Translations under genes and position numbers: made by a program
The notes under the pieces: model-generated
What the model was told of the DNA's origin: nothing
Databases searched by the model: none
Seen by the model: only the letters and a program-made list of their open reading frames with translations
In this document: piece by piece, positions 1 to 10,026 of the stretch
How positions within the stretch are numbered: position 1 is the first letter of the stretch
Layout: every line of letters begins with the position of its first letter
DNA from: Ooceraea biroi
Taxonomy: Eukaryota; Arthropoda; Insecta; Hymenoptera; Formicidae
NCBI RefSeq assembly: GCF_003672135.1
Contig: NC_039512.1
Location: 13,904,874-13,968,873, forward strand
Reading direction: 5' to 3'
Length of the DNA: 64,000 nt

Positions 1-1295
1 GACGTGGAGAATTGTTCCGAGAAAACCTGATCAGAAAACCATAGACTCGAAATGGATCTTCAAGGTGTTACCAGATTCATCAGGCAAAGCGAGTCAATAT
101 AAAGCTCGACTCTGTGCTCGAGGATTCTTACAGAAACCCGGACTCGATTACACAGAGGCCTACTCGCCAGTCGCACGCTATGACTCCTTAAGTCTTCTTA
201 GCCGTGGTCGCAGTAGAAGATTTGGAGCTAATACAGTTCGATGTGAAAACGGCATTCCTTCACGGAGAGTTAAAAGAAGAGATCTACATGGAAATCCCGG
301 AAGGACTAATAATCGAAGGAAAAGGATCAAACGTAGTATGTAAACTTGAGAAGTCACTATATGGCTTAAAGCAGGCACCTCGGTGCTGGAAAGAGAAATT
401 TCGTAAGTTTTTATAAATAAGTTTAATTTTTGCGAGTCCGAAGCTGATAAATGTATATTTCGAGGTCATGTTGATGAAGAAATTGTTTATTTAGCATTAT
501 TTGTGGATGACGGGATAATTGCAACAAAAACGCACCGAGGTCTTGAAGTGATTATAAATTCTTTACGAAATACTTTTGAAATCACAATGAGTGATGCACG
601 GGTATTTGTTGGTGTAGAAATAAAAAGAAATCGCGAAAGAAAATCAATATTTCTTCATCAGACTACTTATACTGCTTGTTTGATAGAAAAATTTCGCATG
701 AGTGAAGCAAAACCAGTAAGCACACCAGCAGATCCTTACGTAATTTTAACGTCAAGCGAACAAGACGAAGAAAACACTACAAAAGTACCGTATTCTGAGG
801 CAGTAGGTTCGCTAATGTTTTTGACAATTGTTACGCGACCAGATCTTGCTTATGCGGTAAATTTAGTAAGTAGATATACAAGTAAATACAATGAGAATCA
901 CTGGCAAGCGGTAAAAAGAATCTTTAGATATCTCATCGGTACAACGAACGTCGGGATACAGTTAGGTTGCGGCGGGAGCAAACCTGAACTTGTTGGTTTT
1001 TCTGATTCCGATTTTGCGAGCGATGTAGATACGCGGAGATCAACCACAGGGTACACGTTTAAATTTGCGAACAGATTAGTATTGTGGTCGTCTCAAAGAC
1101 AAAAGCTTGTCACGCTCAGCACTACCGAAGCTGAGTATGTAGCAGCAGCGGCTGCAGCGAAAGAAGCAGTGTGGCTTCGGAAATTATTAAGTGGTCTCGG
1201 TCATGCACAGGATAAAGCAACTGTTATATGGATTGATAATCAAAGTGCAATTAAGTTAGTAAAGAATCCTGTGTATCACAAGAGAACCAAACATA
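1..1295 (+). pseudogene. Ty1/copia Pol, reverse transcriptase plus first part of RNase H
   Basis: This is the C-terminal half of a copia-type Pol polyprotein, which copies element RNA into DNA. The RT starts before the window. Its conserved blocks are read in shifted frames: a KARLCARGF block near 90-120, FDVKTAFLHG near 232-262, LYGLKQAPR near 358-384, and the catalytic LFVDDGI near 501-521. RNase H follows, with DSDFASD near 1005-1025 and TTEAEYVA near 1121-1145. Frame changes near 190 and 416-500 show that the gene is dead. The frame stops where a mariner begins at 1298; the coding sense resumes at 8231 on the far side. Assignment to copia is firm; the subfamily is not determined. Confidence 0.9.
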
Positions 1296-1900
1296 TATTG
1301 GGTTGGCCAAAAAGTAATTGCGGTTTTTTCCAATAGATGGACATACATGTCTTGAAATGTAACTAACTTCATTCTAAACCGAAAATTCATTATGTAGGTC
1401 AGTGGTCGGAATTACTTCCACTTTCGAGGCAATTTTCAAAAGCAACGCCTACTTTTATCCCCTTGCCTCTCTGCACCACCGGCGAATCCTCCAAGTGACG
1501 GTCACGGCGCTCGGGCGCAGGAGTGTCACATTAGTCATATGTTGGCTTGTACTTGTGCTAGGCGCGCTTCCTAATTACTAATCTATTCTTATCAAAATAT
1601 GTTTTATGTTTTTATTTTTATATATGCCATCAATATATTTATATTATACAACGCGACAATAGCTTTCCACGTCACCCATGAGGTACTATTGCCGACGCGT
1701 TTTTTTAAGTGGTATCCCCAATAGGCCTATTCCACTGAAGAAGAACGACATTTAACTTTATTTTTGTAATTGGAAATACATACTATTAAAAAATTATGGA
1801 TCAGATCTTCTGAATCGTTTATGTGAGTCTACAAGTGTCGGTATGTCGACATTGATGTTTGAGATGTTTGTTTGCATCAATGAAGATAAAGACTTGTCGT

Positions 1901-3948
1901 TTAAAATGCAGAACGTTTATCCGTTTTTATATATTTCATTTTAGAAAAGGAACATTCACATAAATAAGTAGAACCAAACATCGAGAAAATACGAAGACTG
2001 AAATTTATTAAATTGGGATAAGATGATTTCTCTAAAATTTTAAAGAATTCTATTCCTTTCTCTGTTCGCGATTTAAGAGAAATATCTGTTTGCAGTTTGC
2101 AAAGTTCCTCCTGGAATTGTAGATTCTTCAATTTTAACGGTGAGAGGATTCTCGAAAAGGATTAAGTCGGTTCTAAGTGTCGATATGTTACTAAAACGCG
2201 TTTCGAATTGATTTATTATTGATTCGACAATATGCATGTGTTTTTTGAAATCCATGTTTGTGTCATGTTCTTCACTGAGAATCTGACAAGACGGGAAAAA
2301 ATGTAAAATATTTTGTTCCATATGATTTTTCATTAATATTAACTTTCTATGGAAATAATCAATATGACTCATCAATTCGGAAATACTTTGCTTGGCTTTT
2401 TTCAGTTTCAAATTTAATGTATTAAGATGATTTGTTATGTCTGTGATCAAAGCTATCTCGGAAAGCGACTCAAAATTTTCTAAGAAATCTTTAATTAAAT
2501 TCATCATGTTTTGGAACTGATGGTTCTTGTAAGAAAAGGAAAATTTCTTTTCTTATTGCAAAAAATTTTTCCAGACATTTTCCTGCACTAAGCCAACGAA
2601 CTGCGCAATGTAAGGGCACATCAGTATAAGCTGCGTTATGTTCTCTGAGAAACTGTTGAAATTTTCGATGAAGAAGAAATTTGTTACCACCCTTAATACA
2701 ATTCATAATTTTTGTAACTACTTGTATTGCATCGCTTAGTTTAATAACTTTTCCACATAACGCCTCTTGATGAATAATGCAATGAATAAAAGGAATTTCG
2801 ATATTCCGCTGCTTTAATTGACCGGACAATCCAGTTTTTGTGTCTGTCATTGCTTTTGCACCGTCAGTTACTATAGCCGAACATTTGGAGAAATCGGTAT
2901 TATATTTTTTAAGAGTTTCTTCTACGGTTTTAAAAATATCGGCACCTGTCGTGGTATTATGCATCGGAATAAAATCTAACAATTCCTCTGTACATGAGAA
3001 ATCATCATGGACAATTCGGACAAAAATACTTAATTGGCTTATGTGTCGATTATCGGTGCTTTCATCAAGACATAATGAGAAATATGAACAAGTTGCCAGT
3101 AGAGATTCTAATTCGTTCTTAATATAGTTAGCAATACCAGATATTCTCGATGTCACCGTTTTGTCGCTAAGTGGAATGCTGGCAACATCTTTGAGAGTTA
3201 ATGAACCTCCGAACGCTTTAACTGTTTCGACAAGGCAATCTTTCACAAATTCACCATCAGTGAATGCTTTGGAACGTTTCGCGATAATATTTGAAATTTG
3301 GTATGATGCAGTAAGAGCATTTTTAGAAACTGTGCCATCATCGACAATATTTACATTTAAAATTGGGTCATTATCATAACGTTGTTGGTAAACTAATTTC
3401 AACCCTTCGATTAAGTTATATCTTTCTTCGCCTATACAGGGTGTCCGATAAGTAACTTCTATCCCGAAAGAGGGTGGTACTCAAATTAATAAATTTCAGT
3501 CTTCGTATTTTCTCAATGTTTGGTTCTATTTATTTATGTGAATGTTCCTTTTCTAAAATGAAATGACGCGTCCGTCGTCGCTAGAAGATCTAAGAAGTAA
3601 ATACCTACTGAGTCCGGCCTCTCGCTTCTTGCGCTCTTATATGTTAATATTAATCGGTTAATAACTCGGTTATTATTGCGAATTTTAGAAAATGATATAC
3701 GACTTTTCTTTTCAGTTGGACCCAATCTACCACCCTCTTTCGGGATAGAAGTTACTTATCGGACACCCTGTATATGTCGAACAGTTATTAAAATGTTTCT
3801 TTTTATAGTGTCGTTCTATTATGAATTTCTCTATTCTTGATGGTTCAAAGCCACACAGAAGGCAAACCGTTTTGTTCGAAATTAAAGCAAAAAACTTATC
3901 CTCCCATACTTTCTGATAATGTTGCACGTATCTCTGTCCACTAGCCAT
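1901..3948 (-). pseudogene. hAT transposase, ZBED/GTF2IRD2-like type, decayed
   Basis: The reading order on the minus strand is a Cys/His N-terminal finger (3948-3770, CLLCGFEPSR and a later HYKKKH) and a long central segment (3402-2491). The central segment has SLCLDESTD, the first catalytic Asp region, followed by IVTDGAKAM and HCIIHQEAL. Next come 2507-2073 and a C-terminal dimerisation region (2131-1930) with the hallmark LCECSFSKMK. This order matches the hAT transposases related to vertebrate ZBED5/GTF2IRD2 proteins. A MITE at 3437-3770 splits the N-terminal part, and frame changes near 2500 and 2100 break the rest, so it cannot make a full enzyme. Confidence 0.82.
3437..3770. mobile_element. 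MITE with CAGGGTGTCCGATAAG ends, carrying a hAT fragment
   Basis: The terminal inverted repeats run about 40 bases: CAGGGTGTCCGATAAGTAAC at 3437 and the inverse ending at 3770. TA lies on both sides (3435-3436, 3771-3772), as for Tc1/mariner MITEs. Bases 3481-3564 match the hAT C-terminal coding region in the orientation of the copy at 4280-4365. It interrupts the hAT transposase between the zinc finger and the central domain. Confidence 0.82.
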
Positions 3949-4173
3949 CCTTCAGAATAGCTGCCGTACGATAAAGAATAGCTTCTTTAATCGAAAATAT
4001 GTCACTTTATTAAAGAAATATGTCTCCAAAGACCCGAGCACTAAATGCAGTCTCGGGAATCGTATAGAAACAGCATAAACAAATCCATTGTAATTCTTTT
4101 GTTTCTGTGACATAGCAACACTCAGAGCCGTCTTAATCTTTTTCGAGAATTCTCTCACCGTTAAACTTGAAGA

Positions 4174-4615
4174 ATCTACAATTCCAGGAGGAACTTTGCA
4201 AACTGCAAACAGATATTTCTCTTAAATCGTGAACAGAGAAAAGAATAAAATTCTTTAAAATTTTAGAGAAATCGTCTTATCCCAATTTAATAAATTTCAG
4301 TCTTCGTATTTTCTCGATGTTTGGTTCTACTTATTTATGTGAATGTTCCTTTTCTAAAATGAAATATATAAAAACGGATAAACGTTCTGCATTTTAAACG
4401 ACAAGTCTTTATCTTCATTGATGCAAACAAACATCTCAAACATCAATGTCGACATACCGACACTTGTAGACTCACATAAACGATTCAGAAGATCTGATCC
4501 ATAATTTTTTAATAGTATGTATTTCCAATTACAAAAATAAAGTCGAAAGTCGTTCTTCTTCAGTGGAATAGGCCTATTGGGGATACCATTTTCAAAAAAA
4601 CGTGTCAGCAATAGT
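4174..4615 (+). repeat. inverted copy of the hAT 3' coding end
   Basis: This stretch is the near-perfect reverse complement of about 1686-2135, including codons of the transposase C-terminus (hallmark CSFSKMK in plus sense). It forms the inner part of the right arm of the hAT. A coding end duplicated in inverse on the other side of the gene gives the element a foldback character. Confidence 0.8.
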
Positions 4616-5183
4616 ACCTACCCACATAGAAATTAGCATCCAGTGGATGTCCATGAAACCTCCATAGCTCCATGGGACATCTATCTCCACGATAGACGTC
4701 AGATGGACGTCTATTAGAGATCCATGATACCTCCATAGCTCCATGGGATATATATCTCCATAGTGGAAGTCAGATAGACGTCCATTAGAGGTCCATCCTA
4801 TCTCCATAATAGATGTCCTCTACAAATCCATTGCAGATGTCCATTAGACATCCATTATGGATGTATAATAGATTTATTAAACATACAAAGTATTTCCAAT
4901 AAACTAATATTTAAGTTTCATTATTAATTACAATTTTTCAGCTAATTTTGTTTAACATTTAGAAATTCACAATATTATAGAATTTATTTTTAATTATTAA
5001 TAATATATATATATAATTGAAGTTATTCTTACATAAATTTACATCCACCGAAAATCTGTAATGGACGCCCATTAGACGTATGTCATGGAGATTCGGAACA
5101 TCCAGTAGAGATCCACTAGACATCCATTAGACGGCTACTAGAAATCCATAGTTCCGCCTTGCACGTCCAGTGGATCTGCATTA

Positions 5184-5332
5184 AGGCAGGAGCACAAACT
5201 TTCGCATAAGCGCATAAACAGATGCATAAGGAATTTGATTGGTCCATTTTCTTATGCACATGCTTATTATAGACCAATCAAATTTCTTATGCATCTTTTT
5301 ATGCGCTATGCAAAAGTCTGTGCTCCTGCCTT
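5184..5332. mobile_element. 149-bp MITE, PIF/Harbinger-like
   Basis: The terminal repeats AGGCAGGAGCACAAACTTT and their inverse are flanked by TTA at 5181-5183 and 5333-5335, the 3-bp duplication typical of PIF/Harbinger. The interior is one near-palindrome containing GATTGGTC and GACCAATC. Confidence 0.75.
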
Positions 5333-5696
5333 TAGACGTCTTTAAAGACGTCTATTAGACGTACCGTGGATCATTAATAGAAGATTCACGGAACCTCGGT
5401 GGACGATTAATGTACGTCCCATGGACCATTAATGGAAGGTTCGTAGAGCCTCGATGGACGACTAATCGACGTTTCGTGGCATCGAGGTTCCATGAAGCTT
5501 CCATTAATGATCCACGGAACGTCTAATAGACGTCCACCGATGCTCCATGAACCGTCCATAAATGATCCACGGATCGTCGGTTAGTCGTCTATCGAGGCTC
5601 CATGAAGCTTCCATTAATGATCCACGGAACGTCTAATAGACGTCCATCGATGCTCCATGAACCGTCCATCAATGATCCACGGAACGTCGGTTAGTC

Positions 5697-6468
5697 CCCA
5701 GGCAGCACATGTTAGTCTAATATATGTTTCTTAGACGTATCTAATATCTAAGAAACATAAAGTACCATTTAAGAAACGGTTTAAATAGAAACCGTTTTTA
5801 GACCTAAATTTTAAAAACGTATTTTCACATTTCCACAGAAACGAAAAATGTGTTTTATTAAATTGATTCAAAATTATATAATTAATATAGAAAAAAATAG
5901 TAATTTCTACTTAATTTGCGAGTATTAATTATTTTTACATCATACGTTTCAATGTACTCGATTATGGAACAAGAGACAAAAATCAACATAAGTGTGTGTG
6001 TGAGATTCCCGCCTCTGATTCACCAAGCGACCGATGGATGGCCAGGCCAGGCGTGACGTTCTCGCAAAAAACATTTGCGTTATCACCTTATAAATAACCA
6101 TCCGGAAAACCGATCCAGTACTCTTTTCTTCTTCTTTTCTTTTGAAATCATTATTGCTTGAAGTGATATCTCATTCCAAAAGAGTGAGATTTCACTACAC
6201 GAAATTTAGAGAGTAATTCATAAAATATAAAAATCTAGTTTTTTACAAAAATGTGACTTAACTCTGTCTATCTTTGAGGCACTAATACATAGAATTGATA
6301 AATATTTTTCTGATGGTTTCTGAAACGTTTTTTCCCGAAAAAGAAACGTTTCTCTTAACGTTTTTTCGTTGGACATTTTTCTCCTAAATAAACGTTTCAA
6401 TAAAATGGTTATGAAACGTTACGTTAAAACGTTTATAACGGCTTTGAAACCAATGTGTGTTGCCTGGG
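5697..6468. mobile_element. MITE with CCCAGGCAGCACAT ends
   Basis: CCCAGGCAGCACAT at the left is matched by ATGTGTGTTGCCTGGG at the right. The flanks rejoin to give the GGTTAGTCGTC repeat seen elsewhere in the host element (about 5577). The interior is AT-rich without an ORF. The exact target duplication is unclear (2-3 bp), so the superfamily is not assigned. Confidence 0.65.
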
Positions 6469-7125
6469 TCGTCCTTCGAGGCTCCATGAAGCTTCCATTA
6501 ATGATCCACGGAACATCGGTTAGTCGTCTACTGAGACTCCGTGAACCCTCTATTAATGATCCACAAAACGTCCAATCGACGTCCCATGGACGTCTGTGAA
6601 GATGTCTAATGGAGGTCCATTGGACGTGCGCAAAGCGGAACTATGGATTTCTAGTGGCTGTCCATTGGATGTCTAAAGGACGTCCACTGGATGGTCTGAA
6701 CCTCCATGACAGACGTCCATCGGACGTCCAATGGAGGTTTTCGTTTTATGTGGGTAGGGTGACGTGGAAAGCTATTGTCGCGTTGTATAATATAAATATA
6801 TTGATAGTATATATAAAAATAAAAATATAAAGCATATTTCGATAAGAATAGATTAGTAATTACGAAGCGCGCCCAGCGCAAGCACCAACCAACATATGAC
6901 TGATGTGACACTCCTGCGCCCAAGCCCCACGACTGTCACTTGGAGGATTCGCCGGTGGTGCAGAGAGGCAAGGGGATAAAAGTAGGCGTTGCTTTTGAAA
7001 ATCGCCTCGAAAGTGGAAGTAATTCCGACCACTGATGTAGGTTAACAACTCACAGTTCAAGCTTGTTTTAGAAAAAGAAAGTACACGATTTCGTTAACAA
7101 TTGTTTGTTTGCCGTCGATTTCAAA

Positions 7126-8151
7126 ATGGAAAATCAAAAAGTACATTTTCGTCATATTTTGTTTTATTACTTCCGAAAAGGGAAAAACGCTGTGCAAGCT
7201 CATAAAAAGTTATGTGATGTATATGGCGAAGATGCTTTAAAACTGCGGCAATGTCAAAATTGGTTTACTAAATTTCGATCTGGAGATTGTAATGTGAAAG
7301 ATGCACCACGCTCAGGAAGGCCAATCGAAATTGATGATGACAAAATAAAGGCACTGATCGATTCCAATCGGCGTTTAACGACACGAGAGATTGCTGAGAA
7401 TCTTAACATATCGAAATCGAGTGTTGAAAACCATTTAAAACGACTTGGATACATTAGTAAGCTCGATATTTGGGTACCACATGAGCTCAAAGAAATTCAT
7501 CTCACTAAGCGTATTGACATCTGCGATTCTCTTTTGAAACGTGAGAAAAATGATCCATTTTTGAAACGTATGATAACAGGCGACGAAAAATGGATCGTCT
7601 ACAACAACGTCAAACGAAAAAGATCGTGGAGCAAGCGTGATGAACCTACTCAAAGCACTTCAAAAGCAGATATTCACCAAAGAAAGATTATGCTGTCAGT
7701 CTGGTGGGACTTTAAAGGTATTGTGTATTTCGAGCTGCTTGCAAGGAATCAAACCATTAATTCAGACGTATACTGTCGTCAACTGGATAAATTAAATGAT
7801 GCCATTAAACAGAAACGTCCAGAATTGGTGAATCGCAAAGGTGTTATGTTTCACCATGATAACGCTAGACCACATACAAGTTTGGTCACTCGTCAAAAAT
7901 TGTTGCAGCTTGGATGGGATGTGTTACCACATCCACCATATTCGCCAGACCTGGTACCATCAGATTACCATTTGTTTCATTCTTTGCAAAACGCCTTGAA
8001 TAGTAAAACCTTTACTGCTGATGAGGATATCAAATCGTTGTTGGAATTGTTTTTTGCTGAAAAAGATAAGAACTTTTTTGAGCGCGGAATCATGAAGTTG
8101 CCTGAAAAATGGCAAAAGATAATCAAACAAAATGGACAATATATTGTTTAA
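7126..8151 (+). CDS. mariner transposase, intact
   Basis: This 341-residue transposase catalyses cut-and-paste of the surrounding mariner at TA sites. It has an N-terminal helix-turn-helix pair (residues about 5-110, with WFTKFRSGD and the SGRP linker) and WVPHEL. The catalytic domain holds GDEKW (first Asp), HHDNARPH (second Asp) and YSPDLVPSDYHLF (third Asp). Exactly 34 residues separate the last two Asp, the DD34D spacing of mariner. There is no stop or frameshift. The ATG at 7126 is chosen because MENQKVHFRH aligns with the start of the other mariners in this window. The element's 5' leader is split by a hAT, which would be expected to hinder its own expression and mobility. Confidence 0.93.
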   Translation: MENQKVHFRHILFYYFRKGKNAVQAHKKLCDVYGEDALKLRQCQNWFTKFRSGDCNVKDAPRSGRPIEIDDDKIKALIDSNRRLTTREIAENLNISKSSVENHLKRLGYISKLDIWVPHELKEIHLTKRIDICDSLLKREKNDPFLKRMITGDEKWIVYNNVKRKRSWSKRDEPTQSTSKADIHQRKIMLSVWWDFKGIVYFELLARNQTINSDVYCRQLDKLNDAIKQKRPELVNRKGVMFHHDNARPHTSLVTRQKLLQLGWDVLPHPPYSPDLVPSDYHLFHSLQNALNSKTFTADEDIKSLLELFFAEKDKNFFERGIMKLPEKWQKIIKQNGQYIV

Positions 8152-8230
8152 TAAAGTTTTTGTTTCCCATGAAAAATTCGCCTTTTATTTATATTAAAAA
8201 AAACGCAATTACTTTTTGGCCAACCCAATA

Positions 8231-8412
8231 GATATAAGGTTTCATTTTATACGCGAAAAGGTGGAAGAAGGTGAGATCACTGTGCAGTATATACCAACTG
8301 AATCACAGCAAGCTGATATATTAACTAAAGCGTTGCATATAGGCAAGTTTAGTGGATTATGCAATGAGTTAGGGTTAGTCAAGAATGGACGAAAGCGCTC
8401 AATTGGCGGGAG
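8231..8412 (+). pseudogene. copia RNase H, C-terminal end
   Basis: This continues the copia frame cut at 1295: ADILTKAL and the terminal LCNELGL are typical of the last residues of copia RNase H. The frame runs to a stop at 8423-8425 just inside the LTR. A purine-rich stretch (GGCGGGAG, 8405-8412) directly before the LTR is the likely polypurine tract. Confidence 0.85.
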
Positions 8413-8701
8413 TGTTGAGGATTGAATTATCACGCGTTTGTCAGCAGGCGAATTCGGAAGTATATTGCTCCAATACGATATCGACACAACGCGAATATCA
8501 TATCATCTCTCTCCAATACGTAAATGTGTATAAGTATATCACTCTCATGCGGATGTATGTACAAGCTTTCAAATATAGTCAGTCATTGTCCTTCAGCAGA
8601 ACCAGATGTGTATCTGATCAGTAATCCTAGATAACCGTTACAATCCTCACAGCGTGAGACGACTCCTTTATGTTCGCGAATTCTGACTCTCGGTAACAAC
8701 A
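8413..8701 (+). repeat. copia 3' LTR
   Basis: The LTR is 289 bp, beginning TGTTGAGG and ending GTAACAACA, with matching TGTTG/CAACA inverted ends. It lies directly after the polypurine-like tract and RNase H. The 5' LTR is outside the window, so the sequence age cannot be read here. Confidence 0.75.
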
Positions 8702-8715
8702 GTCATAATGTTTAA

Positions 8716-8947
8716 AAGACATAAATCTAATTTCTTTTTTATTATTTTTAAAGACATAAATCTAATTTATGATCAATTTTAATACCATCAAGATATAATG
8801 TATATTCATGAGAAGTATTGTATAACCAAGTATGATTGGTATATCATTATCATCATTGAGCAATTGATGAATAGGATGTGGAAACAAAGGTCTTTTTACA
8901 TTATTGTCAATCACAGGAGCAATTTGTACATTAAAGGTGTACATGTC
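8716..8947 (-). pseudogene. carboxylesterase, downstream exon remnant
   Basis: On the minus strand an acceptor (TTTATATAG) at 8948 precedes an exon reading IAPVIDNN, then IPIILGYT. This resembles the segment between the nucleophile and the catalytic acid of type-B carboxylesterases (PVVD...P.L.GYTS.EG). A one-base shift after GYT breaks the frame. Orientation and order fit the exons at 16.1-19.1 kb, so this is the same gene, opened by the hAT at 9698-16123. The copia LTR ends just downstream. Confidence 0.6.
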
Positions 8948-9697
8948 CTATATAAATAACATATTCCCTCATTAATATTTAATACTTTTCCAACTTATAA
9001 TTTTTATAATTTCTCAAATTAATAAATTAGTATCGCCAGGATGAATCAATGAAAGTATTCCTTTTTTTCCTTTCCACCGAACTGGCAAGTTTATTACCAT
9101 GTATCACACGATGTTTCGACCAAACTTCTGATCCTTTTCAAGTGTACATGTCAATTTAACAAGTCATTTTTGACTAGAAACGACTATCAAACAAATCGAT
9201 ACTGTTGGATGCAGGTTACTTTGCGCAGTAGAAATAAATGAGATCGGCACCGTTCGATTCAAAGTATATATTTGGAACAAAGAAAACTAAGATATAGATT
9301 TGTATGAAACTCGGATAACAGTTCTCTGACAACACGCTTCGACCTTTCTTGCTTCGAGAACACCGAACGACGACAATTCGTCGATGAAGGCCGACAAACA
9401 AAACGCGAGTCAACATATATAGGCTCTCCGCTACATCGCTACCAATCACGCACGTACACAAAAGCCGCGAAAAGCGTTAGACATAATTTGAATTTAAGTA
9501 TTCAACAGATACAACATTCGATAATCGATAAAATATCGTGGCAAGAACAATCTCGAGTGGAAAGCACGTCAGCACTCAACGGCATCCAGCAAGCAAAATT
9601 TTATAATTTCAGATAAGTATAAATCTTTGTTGAATATTATAAAGATTTGGCAATTATCTATATCAAATCAATATCACATAAAAATATATGTAAAAAG
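8948..9697. other. intron-like AT-rich sequence of the esterase remnant
   Basis: No convincing coding frame was found. It lies between the esterase exon at 8716-8947 and the hAT insertion at 9698, and probably represents intron. A short GC-richer stretch near 9330-9470 holds only an unconvincing minus-strand ORF. Confidence 0.4.
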
Positions 9698-10026
9698 CAG
9701 GGCTGAGAAGTAACGCGTTACCGTTAAAAGTTACTTTTTTTCAGTAACGATTTGGTAACGACGTTATTTTTTTCTGATAGTAACTGTAACGGTAACGCAG
9801 TTACATATTTTGGGTAACGGTAACGAATCGAATAGTTACTTTAATCGTTACTTAACAGGTTGAGATCGAGGTTGGATTGAAATTTGATCAATTAGAAAAT
9901 TTCACTAAACTTCATTAAACTTGATTGGTCAGCCAATCAGCAAGTGAGATATCGATTGCACTTCTCTGATTATTTAGGTCTCTAGGCCTCCCATCACCCC
10001 ATGTAGTAAGTCAGTAAGAAATATTA

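Larger units (their letters stand above)
4621..6755. mobile_element. palindromic repeat element with CCCACATA ends
   Basis: The ends are CCCACATAGAA at 4621 and the inverse at 6755, with TA on each side (4619-4620, 6756-6757). The interior is made of degenerate direct and inverted copies of short motifs such as TCCATTAGACGTCC and ATTAATGATCCACGGAACGT. No coding potential is visible. Two smaller elements are nested inside (5184-5332 and 5697-6468). It interrupts the right arm of the hAT. Confidence 0.72.
1400..7034 (-). mobile_element. hAT element with very long inverted arms
   Basis: The element starts CAGTGGTCGGAATTACTTCC at 1400 and ends with the inverted match at 7034. It is flanked by an 8-bp duplication ATGTAGGT at 1392-1399 and 7035-7042, which is diagnostic of hAT. 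The left arm (about 1400-2135) matches 4174-4615 plus 6758-7034 in inverse. The right arm is interrupted by another element at 4621-6755. The transposase remnant lies on the minus strand between 1901 and 3948. It inserted into the 5' untranslated part of a mariner. Confidence 0.9.
1298..8228 (+). mobile_element. mariner element inserted in copia, itself split by a hAT
   Basis: The ends are TTGGGTTGGCCAAAAAGTAA at 1298 and its inverted match ending at 8228. They are flanked by TA at 1296-1297 and 8229-8230, the target duplication expected for Tc1/mariner. The element sits inside the copia RNase H codons. After removing the hAT at 1400-7034 and one copy of its 8-bp duplication, the mariner itself is about 1.29 kb, a normal length. 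Its transposase is intact (7126-8151). Confidence 0.92.

Noticed and set aside
9216..9461. 81-residue minus-strand ORF
   Set aside because: It lies where intron of the broken esterase is expected, and has no homology signature or splice support.
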